The position numbers and the translations under genes are program-made. The notes under the pieces were generated by a model. That model made no database searches. It worked only from the letters and a program-made list of their open reading frames with translations, and was not told where the DNA came from. Below, in pieces: positions 18,876 through 27,060 of a stretch of DNA of 64,000 nt. The stretch is taken from contig NZ_JACHZQ010000004.1 in NCBI RefSeq assembly GCF_014193655.1, forward strand, positions 248,001-312,000, written 5' to 3'. Position 1 is the first letter of the stretch, and the number at the start of each line of letters is the position of its first letter. This DNA comes from Rhizobium sp. BK313 (lineage in GTDB: Bacteria > Pseudomonadota > Alphaproteobacteria > Rhizobiales > Rhizobiaceae).

Positions 18876-20046
18876 AGGAGAGTTTGCCGCTGGCGGTCGG
18901 GCCTTGGCGAACCATGCGCCGCGCCAGATAGGCGACCAGCGCCGCCGGATAGTTCTCACCGAGGCTGATGCGGCAAGTACGCTTCAGGATATCCAAGGTT
19001 TGCGCGCACATGTCGGGCGTGTATTCGATCTTCCGATCTGTCCAGTTGTAGGGGTTCATCGCGGGGTGGCCGCTGCGCTGCTGCAGCACCGGTTGCCAGT
19101 TGGTGTAGACATGCCGACTGGAATCGTAGAGCCGGTAAACACCGCGCCTGTTCTCCTCGACAAACTGCCTGGCGTCGTCGGGCGTTTCGAAGATGACATG
19201 CAGACCGGCGGCATTGGCGGCATCATTATGCGGGCCGATGCGCATCCTGTCGCTCTTCGACAGGATCTCGGTCATTATGTCGTAGCGCTTGCGCATGCGG
19301 GCAATCATTGGATCGAGCCGCTTCAATTGCACGCTCAGCATGGCGCCCTGGATCTGGCTGGCCTTGAAATTCACGCCGAGCATCGGTGGCTCGTTGGCGT
19401 TGTCGAGATGGCCGCGAAACAGCGAACCGATGTCGTGATACATGCGCGCCCGGGCAAAAAGCTGCGGATCGTTGGTAACGACTGCGCCGCCTTCGCCAAT
19501 GTTCATGTTCTTGAACTGGTTGAAGCTGTAGGCGCCGAGGTCGCCGATCGTGCCCGTGCGCTTAGTCTTGTAGCTGAGGCCGACGGCCTGGCAGGCATCC
19601 TCGATAACGATAAGATTGTGCTCGCGGGCAATGCGCATGATGCTGTCCATGTCGCACACCATGTTCGACATGTGCACAGGGATGATTGCTTTTGTCTGTG
19701 GTGTGATCTTCCTGACGATATCGGCAGGGTCCATCGTCAAAGTCTGGTCGATATCGACAAGAATCGGCACGGCACCGGCCGCCAACGGCGCTGCAGCGGT
19801 GGCGATCCAGGTATAGGCAGGCACCAATACTTCGTCGCCGGGGCCGATGCCGGCGGCGACCAGCGCCGAAATCAGCGCCCCAGTGCCGCTGCTCATCGTC
19901 AACGCATGCTGCACGCCGAACTTGGCGCAGAAATCCGCCTCGAACCGCAACAGGGGACCGCCGGTATCATCGCCATAGCGTGCCAATTTTCCTGAGGCAA
20001 ACACCGGCGCAAGCGCCATCCATTCCCGCAATCCGACTTTAGCCAT
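18862..20046 (-). CDS. DegT/DnrJ/EryC1/StrS-family aminotransferase
   Basis: 394 residues. The PLP lysine is Lys179 in SFNQFKNMNIGEGGA. Upstream are the cofactor-pocket segments SSGTGALISAL and VIEDACQAVG, all typical of the sugar aminotransferase/dehydratase family. These enzymes usually aminate keto-sugar nucleotides (for polysaccharide or antibiotic sugars), and some act on inositol-type substrates. The start ATG is preceded by GGGAG. It forms a two-gene unit with the PPTase and is divergent from the GMC oxidoreductase. Its substrate could be an exopolysaccharide amino sugar or a sugar attached to the assembly-line product; the sequence does not decide. Confidence 0.88.
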   Translation of the reverse strand: MAKVGLREWMALAPVFASGKLARYGDDTGGPLLRFEADFCAKFGVQHALTMSSGTGALISALVAAGIGPGDEVLVPAYTWIATAAAPLAAGAVPILVDIDQTLTMDPADIVRKITPQTKAIIPVHMSNMVCDMDSIMRIAREHNLIVIEDACQAVGLSYKTKRTGTIGDLGAYSFNQFKNMNIGEGGAVVTNDPQLFARARMYHDIGSLFRGHLDNANEPPMLGVNFKASQIQGAMLSVQLKRLDPMIARMRKRYDIMTEILSKSDRMRIGPHNDAANAAGLHVIFETPDDARQFVEENRRGVYRLYDSSRHVYTNWQPVLQQRSGHPAMNPYNWTDRKIEYTPDMCAQTLDILKRTCRISLGENYPAALVAYLARRMVRQGPTASGKLSYATT

Positions 20047-20263
20047 ATCTTTCGCTCCCGATGAAAATCAGCGGCTCTCTTCTTGGAGACTAGCGCTCGT
20101 TCACGCCGTTTTCAGCATGGCTTTCTGGCCAGGAAAGGTTTGATGTACCGCCAGACGACCTATCCAAAATCGGTAGTCGGGATAAGCGCCTATGCCAATT
20201 GGACGATTATTCGTGAAGCTGCGATTCTGATAGAAAAACAAGGAATTGTAGGAGAATGTTATC

Positions 20264-22003
20264 ATGGCGATCCGCGACCTCAGAACTGCACCAGACAATA
20301 CGCTGCTGCATGCCGATATTGCCATTGTCGGCGGCGGTCCCGCGGGCATTACCATCGCACGGGAGCTTGCGAATACGCCACTCCATATCCTCGTCATCGA
20401 CAGCGGCGGGCTAGACTACGAGGCCGAAGTCCAGGCTCTGAACTCGGTCGAGAATGTTGGTGAGCCAGTGGCGCGTGCGGGTGTCGAGCCAGTCGGGCGC
20501 GGTTATGCCGACAGCCTGGAATGGCTGAACGCGATACCTGCTTTCGAGCTGCGCAACCGCCTGCTTGGCGGCAGCAGCCATACCTGGGTCGGCAAATGTG
20601 CAGCCTTCGACGAGATCGATTTCGCAAAGCGCCCCTGGCTGTCGCCTTCCGGTTGGCCGATCGGGCGCCGCGAGTTGCAGGCCGCGCTCGATCGGGCCGG
20701 CGACCTGCTCAATCTTGGCCCCAATCTTTACGATGAACGCCTCTATGAACGGCTGTATTCCCGCCCGGCCGATCTCGGCATGAAGCGCGACCTTCTGCGT
20801 CCGTTCTTCTGGCAATTCAGCCACGAGCGGGACCAGCGCGGCGAACCGATGCGATTCAATCGGCTTGCGCGCGAAATCGATGCGACGAATATCGTTTTCC
20901 TGACGCATGCGACGGTGACGGAGATCAATCTCGACAATAATGCCCGCCGGGCGACATCGATGAACGTGGTAAGCCTTGAAGGAAACAGGGCGATCATCAA
21001 CGCCAAGACGATCGTCCTTTGCGGCGGTGGCATCGAGAATGCTCGGTTGCTGCTAGCCTCTAACGCCTTGATGAAGTCCGGCATCGGCAATGGAAGGGAC
21101 GTCGTTGGCCGCTACCTTGCCGATCATCCACGTACATCGCTCGCTCGCGTCACGGGGGGCGATATCGACGCGATAGCCCGGCATTTCAATTTCTATGGCC
21201 TGTCGCACAAAGGGCGGACGCATTTCTATCTGCAGGGACTGTCACTCAGTCCGGATATGCAGGTGCGTGAAGGCCTCACCAATTGCGCGGCCTATCCCGT
21301 TCAGATCCATGCCGCAGACGATCCCTGGGGTGCGCTGAAGCGCGTGGTACACGGCTCCCGCCAGACATTGACCCGTGATGTTTCCGCCATCGCACGTTCA
21401 CCGGGAATGATCGCATCCGGCCTCTACAGTCGGCTGGTCCGCAAACGAGGGCTGCCGCATCGCTCGATCGAGCTGCGTTTCGACGTGATGGCGGAGCAAA
21501 AGCTCGACCCAGAAAGCAGAGTCACTTTATCGGACGAACGCGATCGGTTCGGCAGACCTCTGCCGCGGGTTGATTGGAAAATAGGTTTCTGTGAAATCAA
21601 TAGTATAAAGCGGTTAGCGCAAGTAATGTCTGAGGAATTCGCCCGCATAGGCCTGCCGCGGCCGCAGCTCGCCGACTGGATCGCGCTGGACGACGATAGC
21701 GATGCCGCTTTCATGGATATGGCGCATCCGTCCTGCACCACGCGTATGGGCACCGATCCCGCCACGAGCGTCGTCGATTCGAACGCCATGGTGCATGGCA
21801 TTGACGGATTGTTTGTTGCCGGTAGCTCGGTCTTTCCGACAGGCGGCCATGCCAATCCGACATTGATGCTGCTGACGCTGGCAATCCGTCTCGCCGATCA
21901 TCTCATGGCGCGACATGCGATCGAAAGGCCGCATGTCGTGGCTGAGCCGTCATCGCCAGTTGTGATGAAAACCCCTGACATCTCTCTCGCGTGTCAGGTC
22001 TAA
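20264..22003 (+). CDS. GMC-family FAD-dependent oxidoreductase
   Basis: 579 residues. The FAD-binding Rossmann motif is near the N-terminus (DIAIVGGGPAGITIA) and the C-terminal GMC signature region reads HPSCTTRMGTDP ... LFVAGSSVFPTGGHANPT. The family (glucose-methanol-choline) oxidises alcohols or sugars to carbonyls. There is no signal peptide, so it should be cytoplasmic. The ATG has GGAG 9 bases upstream. It stands alone, divergent from the DegT-PPTase unit. As a neighbour of the assembly line and the exopolysaccharide genes it is a candidate tailoring oxidase, possibly supplying the keto substrate for the DegT enzyme (inference). Confidence 0.9.
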   Translation: MAIRDLRTAPDNTLLHADIAIVGGGPAGITIARELANTPLHILVIDSGGLDYEAEVQALNSVENVGEPVARAGVEPVGRGYADSLEWLNAIPAFELRNRLLGGSSHTWVGKCAAFDEIDFAKRPWLSPSGWPIGRRELQAALDRAGDLLNLGPNLYDERLYERLYSRPADLGMKRDLLRPFFWQFSHERDQRGEPMRFNRLAREIDATNIVFLTHATVTEINLDNNARRATSMNVVSLEGNRAIINAKTIVLCGGGIENARLLLASNALMKSGIGNGRDVVGRYLADHPRTSLARVTGGDIDAIARHFNFYGLSHKGRTHFYLQGLSLSPDMQVREGLTNCAAYPVQIHAADDPWGALKRVVHGSRQTLTRDVSAIARSPGMIASGLYSRLVRKRGLPHRSIELRFDVMAEQKLDPESRVTLSDERDRFGRPLPRVDWKIGFCEINSIKRLAQVMSEEFARIGLPRPQLADWIALDDDSDAAFMDMAHPSCTTRMGTDPATSVVDSNAMVHGIDGLFVAGSSVFPTGGHANPTLMLLTLAIRLADHLMARHAIERPHVVAEPSSPVVMKTPDISLACQV

Positions 22004-22084
22004 GCCCAATCGCCTTACTGCCGCAGGGTCGTGTTTTACGCAAATCCGGACGGAAGGACCTCGCGTGTCGTTCCCGGAACAGCT

Positions 22085-22906
22085 CTAGCCAAGGCGGAAA
22101 TAGAAACCAGCACTTTCGCTTCGTCCCAATTCCGGATGCGTATCGATGAGGTGAGACAGAGAAGGGATCGCCCAGCGGTCGACCTGCTTGTAACCGAGCT
22201 GCGTCACATCGCTCAGGAAAGTGGCCTCATCGCGCATCTGATAGGGCACATATGTGCCGCTTATTCGTTCCAGCGTCACAACGGTGCCGCTCTTGTGGAG
22301 GGCGACTTTGTTGAGGATCAGATGTTTAGGCAGGGCGGGCAGACGCTGCAACAGGCTGGAAAGCGGCACATCCAGATATTGCATCAGGCCGGAACCGAGA
22401 AAAAGCGGTATGCCGCCGGCATCCTCGATCTGGTCGACGAAGCTGAGGCCCGTCAGGCCATCGCGCTCCGCCAAACGCCGCCCGACGCGGATGATTGCTG
22501 GAAGATCGTAAACGATCCAGCGGAAGGAATCGTTGAACGGCAACAACGGCCGGAAAGCTCTGTATTTCGTTCCCATATGGCCGCCGGCATCGATGACGCC
22601 GTCAATTTCCTGCATCAGGTTGCGCATCCAAAACATCACCGGATAGTCCCATGGCAAGACCTGGCACATTTTGGCAAAGCCGACGCTGGCAATTTCCTCG
22701 TGATCGTAACCGGCCATCGGCATGGTCTTGGCGGTGGCGAAGGCGGCCTCATAGGAGCTGTAAGCCCCGGTAAATCGCCGCGGGAAGGGCGATAAATAAC
22801 GCAGGCGCCCGCCGGCGGCGCGCAGCGGCGACAAAGACCGGCCAAGGCTGCGAACCGTTTCGCCTAAGATCGAGCGCGTGTTCTCTGACAAAGATACAGT
22901 CGCCAT
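22085..22906 (-). CDS. Putative methyltransferase of the TIGR04325 type
   Basis: 273 residues from an ATG with GAGGAAA upstream; a 17-codon extension to 22957 lacks such support. The central DGVIDAGGHMGTKYRAF resembles a SAM-binding glycine loop. Later segments FRWIVYDLPAIIRVGRRLAE and ALPKHLILNKVALH match what I recall of the TIGR04325 methyltransferase family, often found in polysaccharide clusters. It lies 54 bases downstream of the flippase gene on the same strand, so it is probably the last gene of that unit. A role in methylating the exopolysaccharide repeat is inferred. Catalytic activity is unproven because the SAM motif is only moderately conserved. Confidence 0.65.
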   Translation of the reverse strand: MATVSLSENTRSILGETVRSLGRSLSPLRAAGGRLRYLSPFPRRFTGAYSSYEAAFATAKTMPMAGYDHEEIASVGFAKMCQVLPWDYPVMFWMRNLMQEIDGVIDAGGHMGTKYRAFRPLLPFNDSFRWIVYDLPAIIRVGRRLAERDGLTGLSFVDQIEDAGGIPLFLGSGLMQYLDVPLSSLLQRLPALPKHLILNKVALHKSGTVVTLERISGTYVPYQMRDEATFLSDVTQLGYKQVDRWAIPSLSHLIDTHPELGRSESAGFYFRLG

Positions 22907-22960
22907 TATCGTTTCCTCAACCGGCCTCGAACGGCCTTTCTCGTTTGAAATATCCACGGA

Positions 22961-24481
22961 CTATCGCCGACCGACCGCAAAGATCGGGATCGGGATGCCC
23001 ATCACTTTCTGGAGGATAGCAAGGGTGAGGACATAGATCGCTCCACCGGACACGACCTGTATCGCCACCGTCGACAGGTGCCGCAACGCAGACGCTTCGG
23101 CGAGATAACCGAGCGAATAAACCGTTGCTGCCATAGCTGCGATGGCGACGGCGACGTAGGCACAATCGCGGATCACCCGCCGCCATTCGAGGCCGCCGTA
23201 GTTGCGCTGCAGACGCACTGATATCGCAAAGGAAATCAGGGACGCTAGGCATTGACCCAAGGCCGCCGCCTCGACGCCGAAGGGCGCGAGGAGGACGATC
23301 AGACCGACCGAAATGGCGCCGTTGAACAGCAGCGCAGGAGGCATACGCTTGATATTGCCGGACAGGGACAACAACGGTTCGGTGACATAGCCGGGGGTCA
23401 GCAGCACCTGCTTGGCCGACAGGATTGCTACGAGAATCGCCGCCGGCGCCCATTTGTCGCCAAGCACCACGTCAATCAGACCCGACGAGATCAGCGATAG
23501 ACCGAGATAGATCGGCGCTGAGGCCGCCATCAGAATGGTCATGAAGGTGGTGGCCGATGCGCCGACATCGCGCGACGCCTTGCCGTTGGCATCGATCTTG
23601 ACGGCCGCCCGGCGGAACAAGGTCCAGGCGAGCATGCGAGCCGGTTCACCAATAAGTTCGGAAAAGGCGGCAATGATCCGCTCGGCGACGCGATAGTAGC
23701 CTGCCTCGGTGAGGCCGAGAAAACTGCCGATCGCCAGCGTACCGGAATAGGAGCGCAGGAAGAAGATCAGTCGGTTTGCCAAAATATGACGCGAGAACTC
23801 GAGGATTTCGCGTGCGAATGGCCAGGTCAGGCGCAGCCTCGGATACCAGCGTGCCACCGCCGCGGAGGCGAATAGGCTGACGAGTTGCGTCGCGAGCCGG
23901 CCAATGACAAGCGAGAAGACATTCCATCCAATCCATAGGCCGAGTATGGTGACTAACAGCCCGGTGACCTCGGCCGTGATGCGGATGACCGCCTGTTTGC
24001 GCAGAAGGCCCCTGGCGACCAGCAGCCCGTCATAGACAACCGAAAGCGACGAGGGGAGGAACCAGCAGCTGAAGAGGCCAAGCAACATGCCTTCCCAGGG
24101 CTGATGGAAGACAAACCACACGGTGGCGGCGATGCTTAGTCCGACCATCGTGACCAGCACACCCGAAATGATCGAAATCGTCCCGATCTGGTCGAGTTCA
24201 TGCTCGCTGCATTCGGTCTTCATCACGAATTCGCCCCATCCGCCTTCGGCAACGACGACGAGCAGGATCATGATGGCGGAGCTATAGGCATAGAGGCCAA
24301 ATTCTGCCGACGCGAGCACACGTGCTGCAACGAGGAAGACGACGAGCTGCACGACCTGGGAGACAACCTTCGAACCCAAAGTCGAAGCACCATCGCCGAT
24401 AACGGACGGCAAACGCAGACGAAGCCATCGCGGCAAGCCGAAGCGGCCGGAAGGGGAAGGGGGAAGGGGCAATCCGTCCAT
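22961..24481 (-). CDS. Polysaccharide flippase, Wzx/MATE-like
   Basis: 506 residues with about 12-14 hydrophobic segments over the whole length and the N-terminal pattern of polysaccharide biosynthesis proteins (GDGASTLGSKVVSQVVQLVV, then ARVLASAEFGLYAYSSAI). These inner-membrane proteins flip undecaprenyl-linked repeat units. The ATG at 24479-24481 is preceded by GAGGGG; an upstream in-frame start at 24559 would add 26 hydrophilic residues and is less likely. It shares the cluster with the initiating transferase and exporter genes, completing a Wzx/Wzy-type pathway. Confidence 0.88.
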   Translation of the reverse strand: MDGLPLPPSPSGRFGLPRWLRLRLPSVIGDGASTLGSKVVSQVVQLVVFLVAARVLASAEFGLYAYSSAIMILLVVVAEGGWGEFVMKTECSEHELDQIGTISIISGVLVTMVGLSIAATVWFVFHQPWEGMLLGLFSCWFLPSSLSVVYDGLLVARGLLRKQAVIRITAEVTGLLVTILGLWIGWNVFSLVIGRLATQLVSLFASAAVARWYPRLRLTWPFAREILEFSRHILANRLIFFLRSYSGTLAIGSFLGLTEAGYYRVAERIIAAFSELIGEPARMLAWTLFRRAAVKIDANGKASRDVGASATTFMTILMAASAPIYLGLSLISSGLIDVVLGDKWAPAAILVAILSAKQVLLTPGYVTEPLLSLSGNIKRMPPALLFNGAISVGLIVLLAPFGVEAAALGQCLASLISFAISVRLQRNYGGLEWRRVIRDCAYVAVAIAAMAATVYSLGYLAEASALRHLSTVAIQVVSGGAIYVLTLAILQKVMGIPIPIFAVGRR

Positions 24482-24917
24482 CAGCGCGTCCCCTCGCTCG
24501 GATGAAAGGACAGCAAAATCCCGCCGGCGTTGCACGGTTGGTTTATCCCCACCCCCCAATATTGGGTGGGTTTCCTTAAGAAAAACCGGCTATGCTGTAG
24601 ATAAGTCATGTATTGTTCCCATTCGGAACACAATCTTGCGCCAAAGGAAGCGATCCAAAAACCAAGCAAACTGGCGTTGAACGGCCGAGCGTTGCCTAAG
24701 CTTCGGTTCGGGTCCAAAACGATGGTTTTGATTGGTTCTCGCCCAACAGAGGGTTTTTCGTAAACAGTCATGAGACGACATGCAGAACAGGTCATGAAGG
24801 ACGTCGATCCCGATCGTGCCACAACCGGGCGGCGAAGCTCCCCGCGGCGGAAATTGGTGCTTCGTTGGCTGCTGATATTGTTTTGTCTCGCTATCTGGGC
24901 TGCGGTCGCCATCTTTT
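24482..24917. other. Intergenic region upstream of wzx with palindromes
   Basis: A stretch of 436 bases. It contains a perfect 12-base palindrome CCCAATATTGGG (24555-24566), nested in CCCACCC/GGGTGGG arms (24548-24570), directly upstream of the flippase start. An imperfect inverted repeat ATTGTTCC...GGAACACAAT lies at 24612-24634. These could be operators or part of the wzx promoter. The only candidate gene is the short membrane-protein frame at 24770-24928. Confidence 0.5.
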
Positions 24918-24928
24918 TCATTTGGTGA
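24770..24928 (+). CDS. Possible small single-pass membrane protein (52 residues)
   Basis: An ATG frame encodes a basic N-terminal half ending RRSSPRRKLVLRW, followed by a strongly hydrophobic helix (LLILFCLAIWAAVAIFFIW) that runs to the stop. The positive-inside pattern followed by a full-length transmembrane segment is unlikely to arise by chance, but no good ribosome site is visible (TTTTTCGTAAACAGTC upstream). It is convergent with, and overlaps by 11 bases, the end of the ExoY-like gene. I recognise no family. If real, it could be a small regulator of the polysaccharide membrane machinery; that is speculation. Confidence 0.35.
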   Translation: MRRHAEQVMKDVDPDRATTGRRSSPRRKLVLRWLLILFCLAIWAAVAIFFIW

Positions 24929-25610
24929 GCCGTTCCTTTTCATTGCGAGCAAGCAGCACGACGCCGACGGTCTTCCAGAGAATGGTGACGTCCGTCCAGA
25001 ATGAGCATGTATGGTAGTAGTCGACATCGAACTGCACACGCTCCTCATAGGAGGTGTCGGCGCAGCGGGTGACCTGCCATAGGCCGGTGATGCCGGGCTG
25101 CAGCGCCAGGTAGCAGTGCAGTTGCGATCCGTAACGCTCAAGCTCTGCAGCCACGATCGGCCGCGGCCCGACGAGACTCATCTCGCCACGCAGTACGTTG
25201 AGAAGTTGCGGCAGTTCGTCGGCACTGCTCATGCGCAAATATTTGCCAAGCCAGTGCACCCGCGGATCGTTCATCAGCTTCCGGGTCGCTAGCCACTCTT
25301 TCTTCCGCTCCGGCTCGCGCTCCAGCAATTCGGCCAGCCGTTTGTCGGCATCCCTGCGCATGGAGCGGAATTTCAAGCACTGGAACGTGCGGCCCTCACG
25401 GCCAACGCGGGCGTGGCGGTAGATGATGGGTCGGCCATCGACCAATAGCAGTGCGATCGCGATCACGAGAAGCGCGGGGGACAGAAACAGCAGCCCCACG
25501 GCCGAAAGCAATATATCGACAGCACGCTTGGTGCGGCTGCGCCTTGCTGTCAGTTTCAAATCATGAAGCGATTGCTCATCATGAGCATAGCCATCAAAAG
25601 CCGACAGCAT
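24918..25610 (-). CDS. Initiating sugar-phosphate transferase (ExoY/PssA/WbaP type)
   Basis: 230 residues. One N-terminal hydrophobic hairpin (ILLSAVGLLFLSPALLVIAI) is followed by the catalytic polyprenyl-phosphate hexose-1-phosphate transferase domain: KFRSMRRDAD, LRMSSADELPQLLNVLRGE, SLVGPRPIV and QPGITGLWQV. It transfers a sugar phosphate to undecaprenyl phosphate and so starts each exopolysaccharide repeat at the inner membrane. The short form lacking the N-terminal multi-pass domain matches ExoY/PssA of rhizobia. The ATG at 25608-25610 has GAGAGG upstream; an earlier in-frame start at 25661 is less supported. An ACCCTGAGGGT palindrome at 25678-25688 lies in its likely promoter. Confidence 0.93.
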   Translation of the reverse strand: MLSAFDGYAHDEQSLHDLKLTARRSRTKRAVDILLSAVGLLFLSPALLVIAIALLLVDGRPIIYRHARVGREGRTFQCLKFRSMRRDADKRLAELLEREPERKKEWLATRKLMNDPRVHWLGKYLRMSSADELPQLLNVLRGEMSLVGPRPIVAAELERYGSQLHCYLALQPGITGLWQVTRCADTSYEERVQFDVDYYHTCSFWTDVTILWKTVGVVLLARNEKERLTK

Positions 25611-25757
25611 TTTTGGAACCTCTCGACATCCGGAATCCTGCCACAAAGCTGCCAGTTGCACCGAAACTTGACAATTGACCCTGAGGGTATTGCCCTAGTC
25701 CCATTGACGTAAGGCCGGGAAAGCATGGCTAGATGCGCGGGTAATTCGTCTACTCGA

Positions 25758-27056
25758 CTACCCGATTGGTGCCGGTTTGGCGGCTTCGGGGTAATCATCT
25801 TCGGGGGCGATGGGGGCCGTTCTCTGGCTCGCCGTGCGCTCCAGAATGCGACCATAGAGGGCGATCAGTGCATCTCGCCAGGAGGCAGGCGTATGAGCTA
25901 GACCGCTCGACCGGCGCATGCAGTTCACGCTCATCAGACGGACCAGCATGTTGTCGCCCGTAAGCCGGCGCATCGCGGCCGCAAGCGTTTCCACCTTGCC
26001 GCTCTGGAAGGTCAGTCCGCAGCCGAGTTCGGCAATCTCATCGCCAAGAAGTGCCGCGTCGGGAAGGATGACCGGAATACCGCTGGTCACGGCCTCCAGC
26101 GCCGCAAGCCCGAAAGGCTCCGGCACACGCGAGGAAACGACGAGCGCGCGGGCGCTGCCGATAATGCCGCGCATCTCCTCCTTGGATTTCCAGCCATGGA
26201 GAACCACCTCGGGATAGTCGCGCTCCAGCAGCGCGCGGCCCGCACCGTCGCCGATGATGTGGAGATTGACGCCGGCAAGCCGCGCTGCCATCGCGGCATC
26301 CTCAAACCCTTTTTCGGGTTCGAGCCGTCCGACGAAGAAGAAATTGCGCTTCTTCCATGGCGCCATAGGCTGCTTCAGAAAGGGTTCGACAGGATTGCGG
26401 ATGATCTCGATATTGTCTGATCCTATGCCGCTGCGGTCGAAATAATCACGCATGCGCTGGTGCACGATAATGATATTGGCTGGCGTTTGCCGGGTCGGGT
26501 AAAAATGCTCGCGCAGCAGATGCCGCGCCGATCGCCAAACCTTCTCGTGGTAGCCGCGCTTGTCGCACTGCGTCGTCAAGCATTGCATCGACATAGGCGT
26601 GAGATGGCAGACATCGTTTTTGCGATAGTTCGCAAAGCCGCCGTTCGGGCAGGAGAGGAAATAGTCATGGGCATGCAGAACGACGCGTTCACGCACCGGC
26701 CACAGCGCCCGAAAGATCGACGGCGACAGGATTTTCGACCAACCGTGCACATGGTAGATCGTCGCCGCCGTGTCCTTTCGGGCGATGAGATCCTGCAAGG
26801 CGGTATAGGCGCTCCTGCTGTATAGCCCCCCCGCAAGGGCGCTCATCCGTCCTTGCTGCGTCAGGGGCTGACCATTGAGATTGATGGTATCGACCGCTGG
26901 AGGTTCGTCGCCGGCGGCATCGCCGGCGAAATAGGTGATTGGAATTCCAGCACGTTGCAGCAGATCGGCAGAAAGGATCGCCAGGTTTGACGCTCCGCCG
27001 ACCTTGACGGAGCGGTCGTTGATAATAACAACCCGATCGGGATGGGGTGGGGTCAC
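25758..27056 (-). CDS. Glycosyltransferase family 4
   Basis: 432 residues if read from GTG at 27054-27056, which has GGAG 7 bases upstream; a longer TTG start at 27092 would overlap the upstream gene. GT4 features: VGRLEPEKGFEDAA, the nucleotide-sugar segment VVSSRVPEPFGLAALEAVTSGIP (E-x7-E) and an N-terminal VKVGGASNLAILSADLL. GT-B retaining enzymes of this type build the repeat unit on the cytoplasmic face. It sits four bases after the co-polymerase/GT2 fusion gene in the same operon, so it should add one sugar of the same polymer. Confidence 0.9.
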   Translation of the reverse strand: MTPPHPDRVVIINDRSVKVGGASNLAILSADLLQRAGIPITYFAGDAAGDEPPAVDTINLNGQPLTQQGRMSALAGGLYSRSAYTALQDLIARKDTAATIYHVHGWSKILSPSIFRALWPVRERVVLHAHDYFLSCPNGGFANYRKNDVCHLTPMSMQCLTTQCDKRGYHEKVWRSARHLLREHFYPTRQTPANIIIVHQRMRDYFDRSGIGSDNIEIIRNPVEPFLKQPMAPWKKRNFFFVGRLEPEKGFEDAAMAARLAGVNLHIIGDGAGRALLERDYPEVVLHGWKSKEEMRGIIGSARALVVSSRVPEPFGLAALEAVTSGIPVILPDAALLGDEIAELGCGLTFQSGKVETLAAAMRRLTGDNMLVRLMSVNCMRRSSGLAHTPASWRDALIALYGRILERTASQRTAPIAPEDDYPEAAKPAPIG

Positions 27057-27060
27057 AAGA

